From CAVPKN01 sp964588495 (GTDB taxonomy: Bacteria > Chlamydiota > Chlamydiia > Chlamydiales > JAAKFR01): 64,000 bases of DNA. Shown here piece after piece: positions 30,556 to 38,986 of this stretch. Position 1 is the stretch's first letter; each line of letters starts with the position of its first letter. The stretch covers positions 62,001 through 126,000 of the forward strand of contig CAZPPS010000001.1 in NCBI GenBank assembly GCA_964588495.1, written 5' to 3'. A model generated the notes under the pieces. It worked only from the letters and a program-made list of their open reading frames with translations. It did no database searches and was not told where the DNA came from. The position numbers and the translations under genes were made by a program.

Positions 30556-32424
30556 ATGTCAAAGAAAAAACAGCCTAAAAAACAATCTACGTCCGGAACA
30601 ATCCGGATTCACGCCCGCGGATTCGGGTTTTTAATACCCGATGACCGTAAACAGTTTCCTGACGATATTTTTGTTCCCAAAAGAGCCACAAAAGGGGCTG
30701 TTGACGGCGATCAGGTTGAAGTTGCCATCAATAGCTTTGTCTCGGAAAAAGGTCCGGAAGGTGTCGTTACAAAAATATTGAAGCGGGGCCGCTTTCGAGT
30801 GGCTGGCATCATCTCCTTTGCGGGCAAAAAAAAGCAGCTTTATGCCTACGTTCCCATTTTGGGTGAAAATAGACCCATGCTGATCAAGCCCCCTAAGGAT
30901 AAAACCCTTCAATTGGGCGACCGCATTATTATCCGTGTCCTTGATTGGGGCGGCCCAAGAAGAGAATGTATTGGAGAAATGAGCGGCTATATTGGGCACA
31001 TCTCTGATCCTTCGTGTGATATTCGAGCAGCCATTGAAGAATTTGAGCTAGAAACGGCGTTTCCAGAAGCTGTCATCGAGGAAGCCAAAGCTTTTGGAAC
31101 ACAAGTAACTGCCGCCGATTTTAAAAACCGGGAAGATCTTACCGATCAAATTTGCTTTACCATCGACCCTGACACAGCAAAAGATTTTGACGACGCCCTC
31201 ACCCTTTCTCAAGATGCGGCAGGGAATTACCACTTAGGAGTCCACATCGCCGATGTCTCCCACTATGTGAGATCAGGCTCTGAGCTCGACAAGGAAGCTG
31301 AAAAACGGTGCAATTCGGTCTATTTTCCAACTACTGTGATTCCCATGCTCCCGCATGAGCTTTCCAGCCACCTATGCAGCTTAAAGCCCAATGTCAACAG
31401 GCTTGCCATCTCAGTTCTTGCGACTCTGGATGCAGAAGGGACACTTCAAAATTACAAGATCTGCAAAAGTGTCATCAAAAGCAAAAAAAGATTTACCTAC
31501 AATGAGGCCAAAGAGGTCTTGGATGGGAAAAAGAAAAGCAAATACCTCCCTCATTTACAATTAATGATACAACTGTGCGCCCTTTTGAAGAAAAAGAGGG
31601 CACAGCGTGGAAGTATTGAGTTTTCTCTCCCCGACATTTTCCTGGATCTGTCTGAAGATGGTAATGTGCGCAAAATCAATCTCATTGAATATGACATCAC
31701 CCACCAGCTTGTTGAAGAATACATGCTCCTTGCCAATGAAATTGTGGCAACCCACTTGAGCAAAGCTGAAAAGCCCCTGGCTTATCGCATCCACGAAGAG
31801 CCCAACCCTGAGAGTATACGGGATTTTGCCTCCACGGCTTCGGCTATTGGTTTTGATCTCCCTCCACAGCCCACAGCAGAAGAATTGCAAAATTTATTTG
31901 ATAAAGCCCGCGAAACCCCTTTTGGACAATTTCTTGCGACAGCTTTTATCCGGAGCATGAAACTGGCTAGCTACTCGACGCAAAATGTGGGGCACTATGG
32001 CCTTGGACTCGAATATTATACCCACTTTACAAGCCCCATCCGCAGATATATCGACCTGATGGTCCACCGCGTTCTTTTTGATAAAGCTACCGAAATTAAT
32101 GATCTTGAAGAAATAGCGGTCCACTGCTCCGACAAAGAGCGCCTTTCTGCAAAAGCTGAGAGCTCCGTTGTTCTCTTAAAAAAATTGAGATACCTCGAGC
32201 AGAAGCTCAAGGCGGGAGATTCTATTTTTTCTGCAGTTATTGTGGCTATCAAGCCCTTTGGATGCTTTTTTGAGCTTAAAGAAATGCTCTACGAAGGACT
32301 TTTACCTCCCCAAAGAAAACATTTTGCTTTGGGAGATAAAATCTCAGTTCTGTTAGAAGAAGTCGATCTGGTAAGTAGACAAACGATTTGGTCAATTGCA
32401 GAGTCAAAGGCAAAGAAACAGTGA
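30556..32424 (+). CDS. rnr: Ribonuclease R (RNase II family)
   Basis: A 622-residue 3'-5' exoribonuclease. The N-terminal cold-shock-like region (GTIRIHARGFGFLIPDD) is followed by the RNB catalytic domain with CFTIDPDTAKDFDDALTL, which holds the four metal-binding aspartates, and a C-terminal S1 domain (SAVIVAIKPFGCFFELK). It is shorter than E. coli RNase R, with no long basic tail. A TAATAT box lies 6 bases before the ATG, and there is no ribosome-binding site, so it may be leaderless. The next gene overlaps its stop (GTGA). Confidence 0.95.
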   Translation: MSKKKQPKKQSTSGTIRIHARGFGFLIPDDRKQFPDDIFVPKRATKGAVDGDQVEVAINSFVSEKGPEGVVTKILKRGRFRVAGIISFAGKKKQLYAYVPILGENRPMLIKPPKDKTLQLGDRIIIRVLDWGGPRRECIGEMSGYIGHISDPSCDIRAAIEEFELETAFPEAVIEEAKAFGTQVTAADFKNREDLTDQICFTIDPDTAKDFDDALTLSQDAAGNYHLGVHIADVSHYVRSGSELDKEAEKRCNSVYFPTTVIPMLPHELSSHLCSLKPNVNRLAISVLATLDAEGTLQNYKICKSVIKSKKRFTYNEAKEVLDGKKKSKYLPHLQLMIQLCALLKKKRAQRGSIEFSLPDIFLDLSEDGNVRKINLIEYDITHQLVEEYMLLANEIVATHLSKAEKPLAYRIHEEPNPESIRDFASTASAIGFDLPPQPTAEELQNLFDKARETPFGQFLATAFIRSMKLASYSTQNVGHYGLGLEYYTHFTSPIRRYIDLMVHRVLFDKATEINDLEEIAVHCSDKERLSAKAESSVVLLKKLRYLEQKLKAGDSIFSAVIVAIKPFGCFFELKEMLYEGLLPPQRKHFALGDKISVLLEEVDLVSRQTIWSIAESKAKKQ

Positions 32425-33026
32425 AAAAACATTTTATCACAGGGCTCATCATCCTCCTTCCGTTTGCAGTCACAACTGCCCTCGTCTTTTTTATCATCAA
32501 TTTCTTGACCAATCCTTTTGTTGCAGTTGTAGAGCAATTTATTGGCAAACAGCAATGGTTTCTCAATCACAAAGGGGCCTTCCATCTCACCCTTCAGCTT
32601 TTGATGTTCTTTGCCCTCATTTTTTTTACAATTTTGCTCGGATTTTTAGCCCGCATTGTCTTCTTTAAATCGATGCTTTCCCTCTACGATTATGTCCTGC
32701 ATCGGATTCCAGTCATTAAAACGATTTATAAGGCCTCCCAGCAAGTCATCAAAACCATTTTTGGTTCTACATCAAATTCTTTTAAGCAAGTGGTCATGGT
32801 GAAATTTCCCTCTGAAGGAGCCTATTCCATCGGATTAATCAGCAGCCCAGCTCCCGAAATTTGCACGAAGACGATGGGAAGATCTCTTGTGACCGTTTTT
32901 GTCCCCACAACTCCCAACCCCACCTCAGGTTTTTTGATGATGTATCGGGAAGAAGAGGTCATCTATCTCGACATGAAAGTAGAGGATGCTTTCAAATACA
33001 TCATTTCGTGTGGCGTGATCGCCTAA
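32421..33026 (+). CDS. DUF502 membrane protein
   Basis: A 201-residue membrane protein of the DUF502 family, unknown function. Two long membrane segments (about residues 5-30 and 52-78) frame a short loop, and the C-terminal half has the family pattern YDYVLHRIPVIKTIYKASQQV and VFVPTTPNPTSGFL. I place the start at the GTG at 32421, overlapping the rnr stop; the frame extends 11 codons upstream into rnr without a good site. The same neighbours (DUF502, then two small basic proteins, then ybeY) occur in Chlamydia, as I recall. Confidence 0.88.
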   Translation: MKKHFITGLIILLPFAVTTALVFFIINFLTNPFVAVVEQFIGKQQWFLNHKGAFHLTLQLLMFFALIFFTILLGFLARIVFFKSMLSLYDYVLHRIPVIKTIYKASQQVIKTIFGSTSNSFKQVVMVKFPSEGAYSIGLISSPAPEICTKTMGRSLVTVFVPTTPNPTSGFLMMYREEEVIYLDMKVEDAFKYIISCGVIA

Positions 33027-33114
33027 AAACCTGAGTAAAGGACAGAAATTGAGTTGATTTTTTTTAAGATTATCAGGTAATCTTTGCACTTCTTCTTTGT
33101 AATGAGGTATTTTT

Positions 33115-33282
33115 ATGACACGCATGAGCAAACAGGGTGAAAGACGCGCCGTCTCCCCACGCAGATGCAAGGCGCCTAGCGTTAAAACGGGCCCTAAAAA
33201 AGACAAATTGCCAAAGGGCTTCAAAGCTCATGAAAACGCAGCAGAGGGCGACCTCACTGTTTTTATTCCAAAAATTAAGTAA
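33115..33282 (+). CDS. Small basic chlamydial protein (55 aa)
   Basis: A 55-residue, strongly basic protein below usual length cutoffs. The N-terminal half (MTRMSKQGERRAVSPRRCK) has seven Arg/Lys, followed by PKKDKLPKGFKAHENA. TGAGGT lies about 7 bases before the ATG. It is 13 bases upstream of a second small basic gene, and the pair lies at the same place in Chlamydia between the DUF502 gene and ybeY (from memory, not checked). The charge suggests nucleic-acid or ribosome binding (inference). Confidence 0.75.
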   Translation: MTRMSKQGERRAVSPRRCKAPSVKTGPKKDKLPKGFKAHENAAEGDLTVFIPKIK

Positions 33283-33295
33283 GGATTATTAAAAT

Positions 33296-33454
33296 ATGTC
33301 TCGCCACAATAGTTACGGCAAATCGAATAAGGGCGGCCTGAAAAGAAACGTTTTGAAGCGTTTTGAGCGGGTTGAAGTTTTGAAAAAGCTTGGCCGTTGG
33401 GATAAAGATAAAAATAAAAAGGTTACTGGTCTTCCTAAGACTCCGGTAGCTTAA
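33296..33454 (+). CDS. Small basic protein, Chlamydiae/Verrucomicrobia type (52 aa)
   Basis: A 52-residue basic protein (MSRHNSYGKSNKGGLKRNVL, then KRFERVEVLKKLGRW...VTGLPKTP). It matches the family I remember as 'small basic protein, Verrucomicrobiae/Chlamydiae type'. AAGGA lies 9 bases before the ATG. It follows the 55-residue basic gene by 13 bases and is the last gene before a repeat-rich gap. Function is unproven; ribosome or rRNA association is suspected from charge and conservation. Confidence 0.82.
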   Translation: MSRHNSYGKSNKGGLKRNVLKRFERVEVLKKLGRWDKDKNKKVTGLPKTPVA

Positions 33455-33512
33455 GCCTTTTTACTCACAGATTCCCGTGCCTGTGCCCGACTTTCGAGCT
33501 TCTCGAACGATT

Positions 33513-33702
33513 AAACACAAAGGCACGAAGATACAAAGACACAAAGAGATAGATTTTTTCTTCTCTGTGCTCTCTGTGGTTTTATAAATTCACCAACACG
33601 TTTAATTAATTAAACTTGCGGTTTTTTAAACCACAGAGGACACAGAGTAACGAGAGAAGTTTTTTTTCTTTGTGTCTTTGCGTCTTTGTGCCTTTGTGTT
33701 TT
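33513..33702. repeat. Long nested palindromic repeat, family 1 (full form)
   Basis: Second full copy of the A-B'-spacer-B-A' palindrome: outer CACAAAG/CTTTGTG arms at 33513-33547 and about 33667-33702, inner CTCTGTG/CACAGAG arms at about 33560-33580 and 33630-33652, around a spacer with a TTTAATTAATTAAA palindrome. The 470-base gap 33455-33926 holds this repeat, the MITE at 33707-33867 and a short GGGCAC-type repeat (33474-33490). I see no gene in it. Confidence 0.8.
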
Positions 33703-33706
33703 AATC

Positions 33707-33867
33707 ACTCACCTTACGCAAAAAATCCCCCTATGAGAGAAAAAAGAGATGGTAAGATACAAAGATTACGACGAAGCCCAACTCTAGTTGAGTTGGGTGA
33801 GGAGTAATCTGCAGTAGATTGCCGTCTATTTTTTTTTCTCGGAGGGGATTTTTTGCGTAAGGTGAGT
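33707..33867. mobile_element. 161-bp MITE with 24-bp inverted ends
   Basis: The ends are perfect 24-base inverted repeats: 33707-33730 (ACTCACCTTACGC, A-run, TCCCC) and 33844-33867. They are flanked by the direct repeat TAATC (33702-33706 and 33868-33872), as expected for a target-site duplication. The inside is also self-complementary (for example AGATTAC/GTAATCT and CCCAACTC/GAGTTGGG), so the whole element can fold into one hairpin. It has no ORF, so it is a non-autonomous element needing a transposase from elsewhere. Confidence 0.85.
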
Positions 33868-33926
33868 TAATCACTTAATGTTACGCAACACGGTAGCAAC
33901 GCATCTTCGGAGTCGGCAAGAAATTC

Positions 33927-34373
33927 ATGAAAGTTAACGTCTACGATCACCAACGCGACATCTCGATCAAAAAGAGGTCCATCAAGCCTATTGTCGAAGA
34001 TGTACTTCACGAAGAAGGATTTTCTACAAATGAACTCTCCGTCACTTTTGTGAACACGGCAGAAATTTGTGAGCTGCACGCCCAGTTTTTCAACGACCCT
34101 TCCCCTACCGATTGTATCACTTTGCCACTCGACGAGCCAGCCGAACAACTTTCAGGCTATCATGTTCTTGGAGAAATTTTTATCTGCCCAACTGCGGCCT
34201 TGGATTTTCCAGAGCATTCTCTTTCTGAGGAAATCACTTTATATTTGGTCCATGGAATCTTACATCTCATTGGATATGATGATATTAAACCAAAAGATGT
34301 CCGTCAGATGCGTGCTGCTGAAAAAAAGCACATGCAGCGTTTAATAGCTAAAAAACTCCTTATCAATCTATAA
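33927..34373 (+). CDS. ybeY: Endoribonuclease YbeY
   Basis: A 148-residue YbeY, a metal-dependent RNase for rRNA maturation and quality control. The N-terminal TFVNTAEICELHAQFFNDP and the PTDCITLPLDEP region are typical. The zinc site HGILHLIGYDD has the first two His, but the third ligand (His in E. coli, HxxxHxxxxxH) is Asp. This could still bind metal or reflect a lineage feature. The gene lies between the MITE and the CBS-domain gene, as in Chlamydia apart from the MITE. No good ribosome-binding site is seen. Confidence 0.92.
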   Translation: MKVNVYDHQRDISIKKRSIKPIVEDVLHEEGFSTNELSVTFVNTAEICELHAQFFNDPSPTDCITLPLDEPAEQLSGYHVLGEIFICPTAALDFPEHSLSEEITLYLVHGILHLIGYDDIKPKDVRQMRAAEKKHMQRLIAKKLLINL

Positions 34374-34423
34374 TAATCATAAATCATTTGAATGGAAAAA
34401 TGGGCTTGCGTGCAAAAATATTC

Positions 34424-34453
34424 GGGCACGGGCACGGGCACAGGCACGGGCAC
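34424..34453. repeat. GGGCAC hexamer tandem repeat
   Basis: Five tandem hexamers (GGGCAC, with one AGGCAC) between ybeY and the CBS-domain gene. Similar short arrays are at 38354-38371 (three units) and, inverted, at 33474-33490. Two are preceded by TATTC or TTATTC. Possibly a small dispersed simple repeat. Confidence 0.75.
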
Positions 34454-34485
34454 GGGTGTGAGAGGGCAAAGTTAAGGGTGGCACA

Positions 34486-35793
34486 TTGTTCGCACTAACA
34501 CTTTTTGTTTCCCTCTTTTTTTTAATCTGGGCCTTTATTTTGACGACGATGACCCACTCTCTGACACGTATTGGAGAGAGTCATTCCTCTGAAATTCTTG
34601 AAAGGTACCCAACTAGGTTCTACTACGGGGCTTTGCACCGTCTGGTTTTTAAAACATCCCACTTTGAACTCTTGGTTTTTGCTTCAACTTTAGGGGAAAA
34701 TTTGGCCCGCATTGGCCTTGTAGCCTTTGTCGCTGTGGGCTTTTTGTATTTTGAGGTCATCACGATAACCAGCCTGATTATCATGGTTCTCGTCCTCCTC
34801 TTTTTTGTCCTGCTGATCGGCGATTTTTTTCCTCGCCTTCTTGCTATTTGGATGCCGGAAAAATCGTTAGCACTGATCCTCCCTTTTGCCTCATTTTTTC
34901 TCTACCTCTCCTTTCCGATCTCATTTATTTTCATCAAGCTAGCAGAAATCGCCCTGCGCTCAAGACCTAAAGAGAGCTGGGTCGATCCTGTTGAAGAGAA
35001 CAAGGAAGCTATTATTCAGATTTTGCGTGCGGCTAATCTCAAAGGTAAACTCAATAGCGCAGATAAAAAGCTCATTGAATCGGTTGTAAAGTTCAAAGAC
35101 AGAATTGTGCGGGAAGTGATGGTCCCCCGTGTTGACCTCTTTCTCCTTTCGGCAGAGACAACGGTCCATGTAGCAGCCAAAGAGCTCATTGGAGAAGGTT
35201 TCAGCCGAGTCCCTGTTTACCGGGAAACTGTCGACCACATCATCGGCGTTTTAATGTTCAAAGACGTTTTGCAGCTTTATATGGATTGCCTGGAGGGAAA
35301 AAAAGAGAGTGAGCTTCTCAACTCCCCGATCGAGACAATCACAAAACCTGTTTTTTATACTCCAGAAACGAAAAAGGTTTCTCAGCTTTTGCAAGATTTC
35401 AGACTCAAACAGATGCACATGGCAATTGTTGTGGATGAATATGGAGGAACAGAAGGGATTGTCACCATGGAAGACATCCTGGAAGAGATTGTAGGAGAAA
35501 TTGCTGACGAATATGACGAGGACGAGGAAAAGCTTTTCGTAAGTCAGCCCGGTGGAGGCGGTTGGATCGTTGATGCCCGCATGAGCATCTTGGATGCGCA
35601 AGAATCTTTTGATATTCATATCCCTCAAGAGGGGGAATATGATACAATCGGTGGCTATATTTTCCACAAAATAGGCTCCATCCCCCATAAGGGCTTAAAG
35701 ATCCACCACGAAGATTTTGATCTCGAAATTTTGAGCTCTTCTGAGCGGAGTGTGGAAAAAGTGCGGATCACTCCTTTAAATAAAGAAGACTAA
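34486..35793 (+). CDS. CNNM/CorC-type CBS-domain membrane protein
   Basis: A 435-residue protein. Four membrane segments in residues ~1-150 resemble the CNNM (DUF21) domain. Two CBS domains follow (about 205-335, with REVMVPRVDLFLL and MHMAIVVDEYGGTEGIVT), then a CorC_HlyC transporter-associated domain. It probably handles divalent cations such as Mg2+. The start is a TTG at 34486, preceded by AAGGG 7 bases upstream; no ATG fits better. It is 12 bases upstream of rny and equivalent to the CBS gene after ybeY in Chlamydia. Confidence 0.88.
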   Translation: MFALTLFVSLFFLIWAFILTTMTHSLTRIGESHSSEILERYPTRFYYGALHRLVFKTSHFELLVFASTLGENLARIGLVAFVAVGFLYFEVITITSLIIMVLVLLFFVLLIGDFFPRLLAIWMPEKSLALILPFASFFLYLSFPISFIFIKLAEIALRSRPKESWVDPVEENKEAIIQILRAANLKGKLNSADKKLIESVVKFKDRIVREVMVPRVDLFLLSAETTVHVAAKELIGEGFSRVPVYRETVDHIIGVLMFKDVLQLYMDCLEGKKESELLNSPIETITKPVFYTPETKKVSQLLQDFRLKQMHMAIVVDEYGGTEGIVTMEDILEEIVGEIADEYDEDEEKLFVSQPGGGGWIVDARMSILDAQESFDIHIPQEGEYDTIGGYIFHKIGSIPHKGLKIHHEDFDLEILSSSERSVEKVRITPLNKED

Positions 35794-35805
35794 AAGGAAG
35801 ACTGA

Positions 35806-37317
35806 ATGCTTTTTTTCATTTGTGGAGCAGGCGCCGGCATGCTCATTCTTTTTTTGTCCTATAAGCTTAAGAAAAAGAGCTTTGAGAAGTTAGCTTCTGA
35901 AATTATTGAGCGCGCCGAAAAAGAGGCCGATCAAAGAAGCGCCCGTCTTGAGATTGATCTGAAACAAAAAGAATTGGAACACCGGAGCGCCCTCGAAAAA
36001 CTCTCCGAACAGAAAATGCAAAAAATCTCTCTGCGGGAAGAGAAACTGGACAGGCAGCTCGCCCTTTTTGAAAAAAAAATCCAAGAAGTGGAGAAAAAAG
36101 AAAAAGAGCTCAGCAAACTCACTTTCAAAAATGAGGAACAGGAAAAGCACAATCAACACCAAAACGAGGTGTTAAAGACAAGCCTCGAAGCTCTTGCAGG
36201 CATGAATGTGCAAGAAGCCAAAAAAGAAATGGTGGACCGCTTTGCGGCCCAAGCACAAGCTGAGTGTGCCTCTCTTCTCTATAAACACAAACAGCACTCC
36301 GATTTTGAAGCCGAACGCTATGCCGCCTCCATCATCACAACTGCCATTAACCGCTTAAGCGTCGCTACTGTCTCTGAAGTTTCTGTTGTGACAGTGGCCC
36401 TTCCAAGTGCCGAGATCAAAGGGCGCGTGATTGGAAGAGAGGGGCGCAATATCCGCCTTTTAGAACAAGTGACAGGCGTCAATATTGTCGTTGACGACAC
36501 GCCGAATGCGATTGTCATCTCTGGCTTTGACCCAATCCGTAAAGAAATAGCCCGTCTTGCGCTTAAAGAACTCATTCAAGATGGACGCATTCACCCAACA
36601 CGGATCGAAGAGGCAGTCGCTTTAGCCGAAACCAAGATTCAGAGTCAGATCATCAACTATGGCGAAGAGGCTGCCATTAAAGCCGGCTCTTTGGCGTTCC
36701 ATCCCGAAATCATCAAACTTTTAGGCAAACTCCATTTCCGCTATAGCTACGGACAAAATGTTTTAGAACATAGCCTCGAAGTGTCCCACCTCATGGGGAT
36801 GATGGCAACCGAACTGAAGCTTGATGTTGAAAGAGCGAAGAAAATTGGCCTTTTACATGATATCGGCAAAGCTGTTTCTCATGAAATGGAGGGATCTCAT
36901 GCCCTTATTGGTGAACAATTTGCGTTAAGTTATGGCGAATCTGAAGAAGTTGCTAACGGCATTGGCTGCCATCATGATGAGATCAAGCCAACTTCCATCG
37001 AAGCTGCCCTTTGTAGCGCTGCCGATAAAATATCGGGAGCCCGTCCTGGAGCACGTGTGGAAGCCCTTGAACAATATATCAAGCGTTCCGTCAAACTCGA
37101 ACAGCTCTCCTACCAGTTTGAAGGGGTTGAAAAAGCCTATGCTCTCCATGCAGGGAGAGAGCTACGGGTCATTGTGGAACCCGAAAAATTTGACGATGCC
37201 TCCACTCTCCTCCTTGCCCGCAACATCGCTCAAAAAATCGAAAAAGAGATGAGCTATCCTGGCAAAATCAAAGTCACTGTCATCCGTGAAAAACGGGTGA
37301 TTGAGTATGCTTCTTAA
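35806..37317 (+). CDS. rny: Ribonuclease Y
   Basis: A 503-residue endoribonuclease of mRNA turnover. It has an N-terminal membrane anchor (residues 1-20), a long Lys/Glu-rich coiled coil (~25-130), a KH domain (~200-260, with GRVIGREGRNIRLLEQVTG) and an HD domain (~325-430, HDIGKA). All parts are present, with length close to the family's usual ~510. It follows the CBS gene by 12 bases, with AAGGA upstream, so the two are probably cotranscribed. Confidence 0.95.
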   Translation: MLFFICGAGAGMLILFLSYKLKKKSFEKLASEIIERAEKEADQRSARLEIDLKQKELEHRSALEKLSEQKMQKISLREEKLDRQLALFEKKIQEVEKKEKELSKLTFKNEEQEKHNQHQNEVLKTSLEALAGMNVQEAKKEMVDRFAAQAQAECASLLYKHKQHSDFEAERYAASIITTAINRLSVATVSEVSVVTVALPSAEIKGRVIGREGRNIRLLEQVTGVNIVVDDTPNAIVISGFDPIRKEIARLALKELIQDGRIHPTRIEEAVALAETKIQSQIINYGEEAAIKAGSLAFHPEIIKLLGKLHFRYSYGQNVLEHSLEVSHLMGMMATELKLDVERAKKIGLLHDIGKAVSHEMEGSHALIGEQFALSYGESEEVANGIGCHHDEIKPTSIEAALCSAADKISGARPGARVEALEQYIKRSVKLEQLSYQFEGVEKAYALHAGRELRVIVEPEKFDDASTLLLARNIAQKIEKEMSYPGKIKVTVIREKRVIEYAS

Positions 37318-37329
37318 CAATCAATTAAC

Positions 37330-37359
37330 TTGCTTTTAACAGCCATTTTATGCTATAAT
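37330..37359 (+). promoter_or_regulatory. Promoter of the RING-H2 gene
   Basis: TTGCTT (37330-37335), an 18-base spacer and TATAAT (37354-37359), with TG just upstream of the -10 (extended -10). The predicted start is near 37366, and an AGAGAGGAAG ribosome site precedes the ATG at 37390. This supports active expression of the RING-H2 protein. Confidence 0.6.
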
Positions 37360-37389
37360 TTATTTTAAATTATTTTTAGAGAGGAAGTT

Positions 37390-37938
37390 ATGTCGTCAAA
37401 TATTACGTTAAAGGCAAAAACTGAGTGCTCAATTTGTTTGGATGATTTTGAAGCGCAGACTGTCGTCGCAAAGAGAGCCTATTTTACTTTTTCAGGCTCG
37501 GAAGCTTTGACAGATTCAATGGAACCAGTGGCCGCAAGTTGTAATCATGTTTTTCACCAAAGCTGTCTCAAAAGATGGATTGAGGAATTCAAGACAAAGA
37601 CAGAGCAGCCACCCTGCCCTAAATGTCGGACGCCCTTGACTGAGCAGCCTGCTGTTGTTCTTCAAAGAAATCAACCAAGACAGCAAAATCTTAATTTCCA
37701 AGCTTTTACAGGAGAAGTGGAAGCTGGTAGGGTACTGCTATTACAAACAGTTTTGAGATTGCGACAAGTACACGAGCAGGGAGTGGACCTTGTATTTTTT
37801 GATACCCCTCCTGAAGTGCATTTTCAACTAACTCCTGATGAAGTCGTAGGGAATGCGGGGGTTCAACAGGAAATGGAAGCGGAAGTGGAAGTTCAGCGGG
37901 AAGCTGAGTTTGATATTGATAACGACCTTTATGGCTAA
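37390..37938 (+). CDS. RING-H2 domain protein, putative E3 ubiquitin ligase
   Basis: A 182-residue protein with an N-terminal RING-H2 finger. The eight ligands are C13, C16, C51, H53, H56, C59, C76 and C79, matching CX2C-X34-CXHX2HX2C-X16-CX2C. The Trp in CLKRWI and CPKCRTPL are the residues usual near the E2-binding face of RING-H2 ligases. The C-terminal ~100 residues are Gln/Glu-rich with no recognised domain. Bacteria lack ubiquitin, so a role in the host is likely (inference). A frameshifted second copy follows at 37991-38346. Promoter and ribosome site are strong. Confidence 0.85.
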   Translation: MSSNITLKAKTECSICLDDFEAQTVVAKRAYFTFSGSEALTDSMEPVAASCNHVFHQSCLKRWIEEFKTKTEQPPCPKCRTPLTEQPAVVLQRNQPRQQNLNFQAFTGEVEAGRVLLLQTVLRLRQVHEQGVDLVFFDTPPEVHFQLTPDEVVGNAGVQQEMEAEVEVQREAEFDIDNDLYG

Positions 37939-37990
37939 CATATCGAAATAGGTCGACTTCTATGTTTATTTTTTTGATTAGCCTATCTCC

Positions 37991-38346
37991 ATAGAATGCT
38001 CTGTTTGCCAAGATGGCGAGCATTTGATTGAGGGAAAAGTTTTTTCTAAAAATCTGGGGTATTTGAAAAGCAGCCTGGAGCTGTGGCAACCGCTTGCGAT
38101 CATGTTTTTCACCAATCTTGTCTGAAACTGTGGTTTGAAGAGTTTGGGCGAATGCAGAGACCGCTAATTTGCCCTTCCTGCCGACAAATCCTGATTGAAG
38201 AGGATGAATTTGCGTATGATCTTGTTCCATTTATATCAGCAGCTGGATTTCATTTTGTCTGGGCAGTTGTTACTTTCGGCTTTTCTTTGTTTGAGAAGGC
38301 TGTTGTGAGTGATAGCCCGTTAGATGAAAGTGGGTTTTGCGGCTAG
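37991..38346 (+). pseudogene. Frameshifted second RING-H2 gene
   Basis: The first part (from 37991: IECSVCQDGEHLIEG) gives the first cysteine pair of a RING, then the frame shifts near 38045-38080, and the second frame (ATACDHVFHQSCLKLWFEEF, later CPSCRQIL) supplies the remaining ligands and the Trp. Both halves align with the intact RING-H2 gene upstream, so this is a tandem duplicate. There is no ATG, an in-frame TAG precedes it, and a stop lies in the second frame. The C-terminus has a hydrophobic stretch. An ORF starting at the GTG at 38083 keeps only half the finger. Confidence 0.75.
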
Positions 38347-38380
38347 TTTATTCAGGCACGGGCACGGGCACGTTAATAGC

Positions 38381-38409
38381 TTGACAAAACTGGGGGGCGG
38401 CGCTATGGT
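38381..38409 (+). promoter_or_regulatory. Promoter of the STAS-domain gene
   Basis: A consensus TTGACA (38381-38386), a 17-base GC-rich spacer and TATGGT (38404-38409). The predicted transcript starts near 38416. The GGC/GCAC hexamer repeat lies just upstream. Confidence 0.6.
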
Positions 38410-38431
38410 AAGTTTTTTTATGGAGAGCCCG

Positions 38432-38797
38432 ATGGAAATGCATATACAAGAAGAAAAAAAGGGAAGCACGACAATCTATTCCTTAGGCGGAAGACTCGAT
38501 AGTACCACATCGCCTGCGGTGGAAGAAAAAATCCTGAGTTCTATTAAAAATGGAACGACAGATGTGATTTTGGATTTTGCAGGGCTCGATTATATCTCAA
38601 GCGCTGGCATCCGCGTCCTTGTCCACTGTCATAAAGAGCTTGAAAAAAAGCATGGCCACATCTTCTTGGCCTGCGTGCCCAAGCCCATCGAAAATGTGCT
38701 CTACATCACCGGCTTTTTGCCCTATTTCAAGGTCTTTGATGGCCGTCCACAAGCCCTCGACGCCGTCGAAAAAGCTAACACCAATCCTAAGTCTTGA
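38432..38797 (+). CDS. rsbV: Anti-sigma factor antagonist (RsbV-type STAS)
   Basis: A 121-residue STAS-domain protein. It would bind an RsbW-type kinase and free the partner in a partner-switching cascade, here probably linked to energy or sigma66 control as in Chlamydia. The GLDYISSAGIRVL stretch holds the phosphorylatable Ser (Ser57). I chose the ATG at 38432, 5 bases after GGAGAG and just after the predicted start site; longer frames reach 38324 but would include the promoter. Located before the DUF3604 gene as in Chlamydia. Confidence 0.85.
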   Translation: MEMHIQEEKKGSTTIYSLGGRLDSTTSPAVEEKILSSIKNGTTDVILDFAGLDYISSAGIRVLVHCHKELEKKHGHIFLACVPKPIENVLYITGFLPYFKVFDGRPQALDAVEKANTNPKS

Positions 38798-38986
38798 GAG
38801 GCAATTGCAAAACTCATTTGTCCGGCAAAATCGGTCTTTTGAGGCCATTTGCATCCATTCTCCTCGGCCGGCCCATTTGGGGCCGCCCTCTTTTCCGGGC
38901 AAAGCAGTCTTGCAACTACCTCTTGAGAAAAACAATTTTGGCGGCTATGATGGCGGCTTTACTTTTTAACAGAAAAAAAATCATTT

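Noticed and set aside
33455..33926. Possible tRNA or structured RNA between the small basic gene and ybeY
   Set aside because: The strong secondary structure is explained by the family 1 palindrome and the MITE; no cloverleaf or conserved RNA core was found.
35251..35688. 145-aa minus-strand ORF inside the CBS-domain gene
   Set aside because: Antisense shadow; the plus-strand protein has clear CBS domains.
37706..38230. 174-aa minus-strand ORF across the RING genes
   Set aside because: Antisense to the RING-H2 gene, which has promoter, SD site and all zinc ligands; the ORF spans the tandem duplicate and its frame is incidental.
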